Shown in pieces: positions 62,708 through 64,000 of a stretch of DNA of 64,000 nucleotides (the first letter of the stretch is position 1; every line of letters begins with the position of its first letter). Made by a program: the position numbers and the translations under genes. The stretch is from an uncultured Lachnospiraceae bacterium (lineage in GTDB: Bacteria; Bacillota; Clostridia; Lachnospirales; Lachnospiraceae). The notes under the pieces are model-generated. The model saw only the letters and a program-made list of their open reading frames with translations, had not been told where the DNA came from and did no database searches. The stretch spans positions 40,854 through 104,853 of the forward strand of contig CAKRJP010000010.1 of assembly GCA_934351835.1 (NCBI GenBank). The letters run 5' to 3'.

Positions 62708-63417
62708 TTTGCATTTCTCCAATATTCAGTAATTTTCTTTTTCACTTCCTGGATCTGTTCTCTGCTCACCCGGATAATCTCTCCATTTTCCAGATGAATC
62801 TCTTCCGAGCGGATACGTGCAATGTGATCCGCATTTACAATCCAGCTTCTCCCCACGCTCACAAACATCGGATGTTTTAACTGTTCCTCCACTTGCCATA
62901 ACGAAATTCTCTCTTTATAAATGTCATCCTTTGTTACAAATTCCGTATATTTCTGTCCCTTTAACTTCGAAACGCAAATGATATCTTTGTAACATAATTT
63001 TTTCTGATCCGTTGCACTTCCGATCCACAGAAAATCTTTCTCTTCCCGCTTTTTCTCTTCTATTAACTGATTTAATACGATTGGCAGACGCTCGTTCATA
63101 TCCCGTTTCAAAATATACTGATATGCTTCTAACACATAACTGTCCGCCGCAAACTCTGCATAGGCAGTCAGAAAAATCAGACATAGTTCACGATTTCTTT
63201 GCTTTAACATCCGCCCAAGTTCCATTCCACTCTTTCCTGGAAGTTCAATGTCCGAGAGTAGCACTTCATAATCTTTTCCACCATCCAGAAAAGATTCCGC
63301 ATCTTTATACACATCTATCCGCAAATTCTGCGATTCATCCACAGACCGCTTCAAAAGATCCACGATGGCAGTCTGCATTTTTACTTCATCTTCAATCAAC
63401 GCAAGTTTAAATTCCAT
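62704..63417 (-). CDS. LytTR-family response regulator
   Basis: About 237 residues. Receiver domain: EFKLALIEDEVKMQTAIVDL, phospho-Asp in YEVLLSDIELPGKSGMELG, Lys/Thr region CLIFLTAYAEFAADSY. LytTR DNA-binding domain follows (KDIICVSKLKGQKYTEFVTK, FVSVGRSWIVNADHIARIRS). ATG at 63417 follows AGGAAGGAAAG. First gene of the operon; probably activates it on signal. Confidence 0.9.
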   Translation of the reverse strand: MEFKLALIEDEVKMQTAIVDLLKRSVDESQNLRIDVYKDAESFLDGGKDYEVLLSDIELPGKSGMELGRMLKQRNRELCLIFLTAYAEFAADSYVLEAYQYILKRDMNERLPIVLNQLIEEKKREEKDFLWIGSATDQKKLCYKDIICVSKLKGQKYTEFVTKDDIYKERISLWQVEEQLKHPMFVSVGRSWIVNADHIARIRSEEIHLENGEIIRVSREQIQEVKKKITEYWRNAK

Positions 63418-63523
63418 GGTAACTTTCCTTCCTGCTTTACCGTTTCTTAAATTATAACATGGGAGGTTTAGAGAAATATATGGCCGGACACGAAATGAAA
63501 GAAATAGGGACATGAATCGATGC

Positions 63524-63552
63524 TTGCACATGCTTTTCTATCATGCTATGAT
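63524..63552 (+). promoter_or_regulatory. Promoter of toxin locus 3
   Basis: TTGCAC (63524-63529) and TATGAT (63547-63552), 17 bp apart, with TGC before the -10. A second -10-like TATAAT lies near 63630, as in locus 2. Confidence 0.55.
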
Positions 63553-63703
63553 AGTTTTAAATATTCTTAATCAAATATTCTACAAAAGATTCATGCGTTA
63601 AATACCCAAGATAATTTTATACTTTAACATTATAATACATTTAACTGTGCAGTCGGGGGACGTGCTCTCATCTGATCTGAGCCTTACAGAAAGGGTGATT
63701 ATT

Positions 63704-63895
63704 ATGAGTACATATGAAGAATTGCAAATAATAATTTCTACAGCATTATTAATCGTTGCGATTTTGACCTATACACATAATCATCAGAAGTGCCTACGCC
63801 ACATTCTGATGATTGTATGCAGTCGCCAAGGTCTCGAGCAAGCTCGGACTTTGGCTCGTTGCCAAACAAGAAATAGCCGTCCTGCACTCCGTTAA
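63704..63895 (+). CDS. Holin-like type I toxin, locus 3, with C-terminal extension
   Basis: 63 residues. The first 29 (MSTYEELQIIISTALLIVAI then LTYTHNHQK) match the usual toxin: short N-terminus, one membrane span, basic tail. Loci 1 and 2 stop at that point; here the frame runs on through a hairpin region (CLRHILMIVCSRQG...) to a TAA inside the terminator. AAAGGG lies 9 nt upstream of the ATG. Either the stop codon was lost or a longer form is normal here. Confidence 0.62.
   Translation: MSTYEELQIIISTALLIVAILTYTHNHQKCLRHILMIVCSRQGLEQARTLARCQTRNSRPALR
63778..63856 (+). repeat. Two long hairpins at the 3' end of toxin locus 3
   Basis: AATCATCAGAA pairs with TTCTGATGATT (63778-63814), and CCAAGGTC..CGAGC pairs with GCTCG..GACTTTGG (63828-63856). 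These stems lie in the extended reading frame and could regulate translation or be targets of the antisense RNA. Confidence 0.55.
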
Positions 63896-63975
63896 AGTAA
63901 GGACGGCTATTCTTATAGCTTAGTTTAGGGTTATAGGACAAAACGTGTTGATGGCTAATCCCAGCCATCAAACGT
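63868..63975 (-). ncRNA. Antisense RNA antitoxin of locus 3 (promoter partly beyond the edge)
   Basis: On the minus strand a -10-like CATAAT lies near 63984-63989; the -35 would be beyond the right edge. The RNA would include the hairpin TTGATGGCTG..AGCCATCAA and end at AATAGCCGTCC..GGACGGCTATT with TTTCTTG (63868-63915). Same plan as locus 2. Confidence 0.5.
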
Positions 63976-64000
63976 TCTATCCACATTATGTAAATCACTC

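Noticed and set aside
1..64000. CRISPR array, insertion sequence, prophage or integrase
   Set aside because: No regularly spaced repeats, transposase, integrase or phage structural gene was found on either strand.

Overview
The window looks like a chromosome segment from a spore-forming, anaerobic, low-GC Firmicute, most likely a gut Lachnospiraceae (Clostridium cluster XIVa). Evidence: the S10-type ribosomal operon, spoIIA and spoVA sporulation operons, a T-box in front of valS, Stickland D-proline reductase, Sec decoding and a selenium-dependent molybdenum hydroxylase cluster. I do not assign a species. No CRISPR array, insertion sequence or prophage is visible.

Layout. (1) 1-5460: S10 ribosomal operon on the minus strand (rpsJ to the edge of rpsQ), with a strong promoter, a structured leader and two unusually long structured gaps. 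(2) 5470-6860: a non-coding stretch with facing promoters, two hairpin terminators and a perfect palindrome in front of an EamA transporter gene. (3) 6870-15260: D-proline reductase locus: prdC, a partial prdA duplicate, prdA, a small protein, selenoprotein prdB, prdD and prdE on the minus strand; tRNA-Sec; and prdF (proline racemase) plus a TetR regulator on the plus strand. (4) 15356-22809: selenium operon yedF-selD-selA-selB-lysR-cysteine desulfurase-DUF3343. selD itself contains an in-frame UGA. (5) 22979-25100: small alarmone synthetase, cobalamin adenosyltransferase and two small unknown genes. (6) 25123-32132: sporulation block spoIIAA-spoIIAB-sigF, a 51-residue membrane peptide gene and spoVAA-AB-AC, then a MATE exporter and a methyltransferase, then spoVAD-AE. 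(7) 32247-44748: TPR protein, a tiny gene, folC, LtaS-like enzyme, valS with T-box, AEC transporter, deoxyinosine glycosylase, threonine aldolase, CPBP protease and sirtuin. (8) 44801-53639: a FabG-like reductase, then the selenium-dependent molybdenum hydroxylase system: yqeB, yqeC, purine permease, a ModE-MocA fusion and a three-subunit xanthine dehydrogenase. (9) 53737-56804: serine dehydratase, a DUF4317 gene and tRNA-Leu. (10) 56860-64000: an accessory block. A LytTR/GHKL two-component system and a Bce-like ABC transporter are bracketed by type I toxin-antitoxin loci.

How the genes fit together. Selenium ties regions 3, 4 and 8. SelD makes selenophosphate. SelA, SelB and tRNA-Sec insert Sec into PrdB (and into SelD). 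YqeB, YqeC and the MocA-like protein probably load a selenium-containing molybdenum cofactor into xanthine dehydrogenase. PrdF supplies D-proline to PrdA/PrdB, and PrdC supplies electrons.

The least ordinary observations are: a 17-bp near-palindrome at the prdC, prdF-tetR and yedF-sel start regions, suggesting one selenium/proline regulon; two tandem hairpins with covarying outer stems between rplW and rplB; a histidine kinase and an ABC permease that appear to share their N-terminal membrane domain; and three holin-like type I toxin loci, two of which lie as direct repeats on either side of that transporter module.
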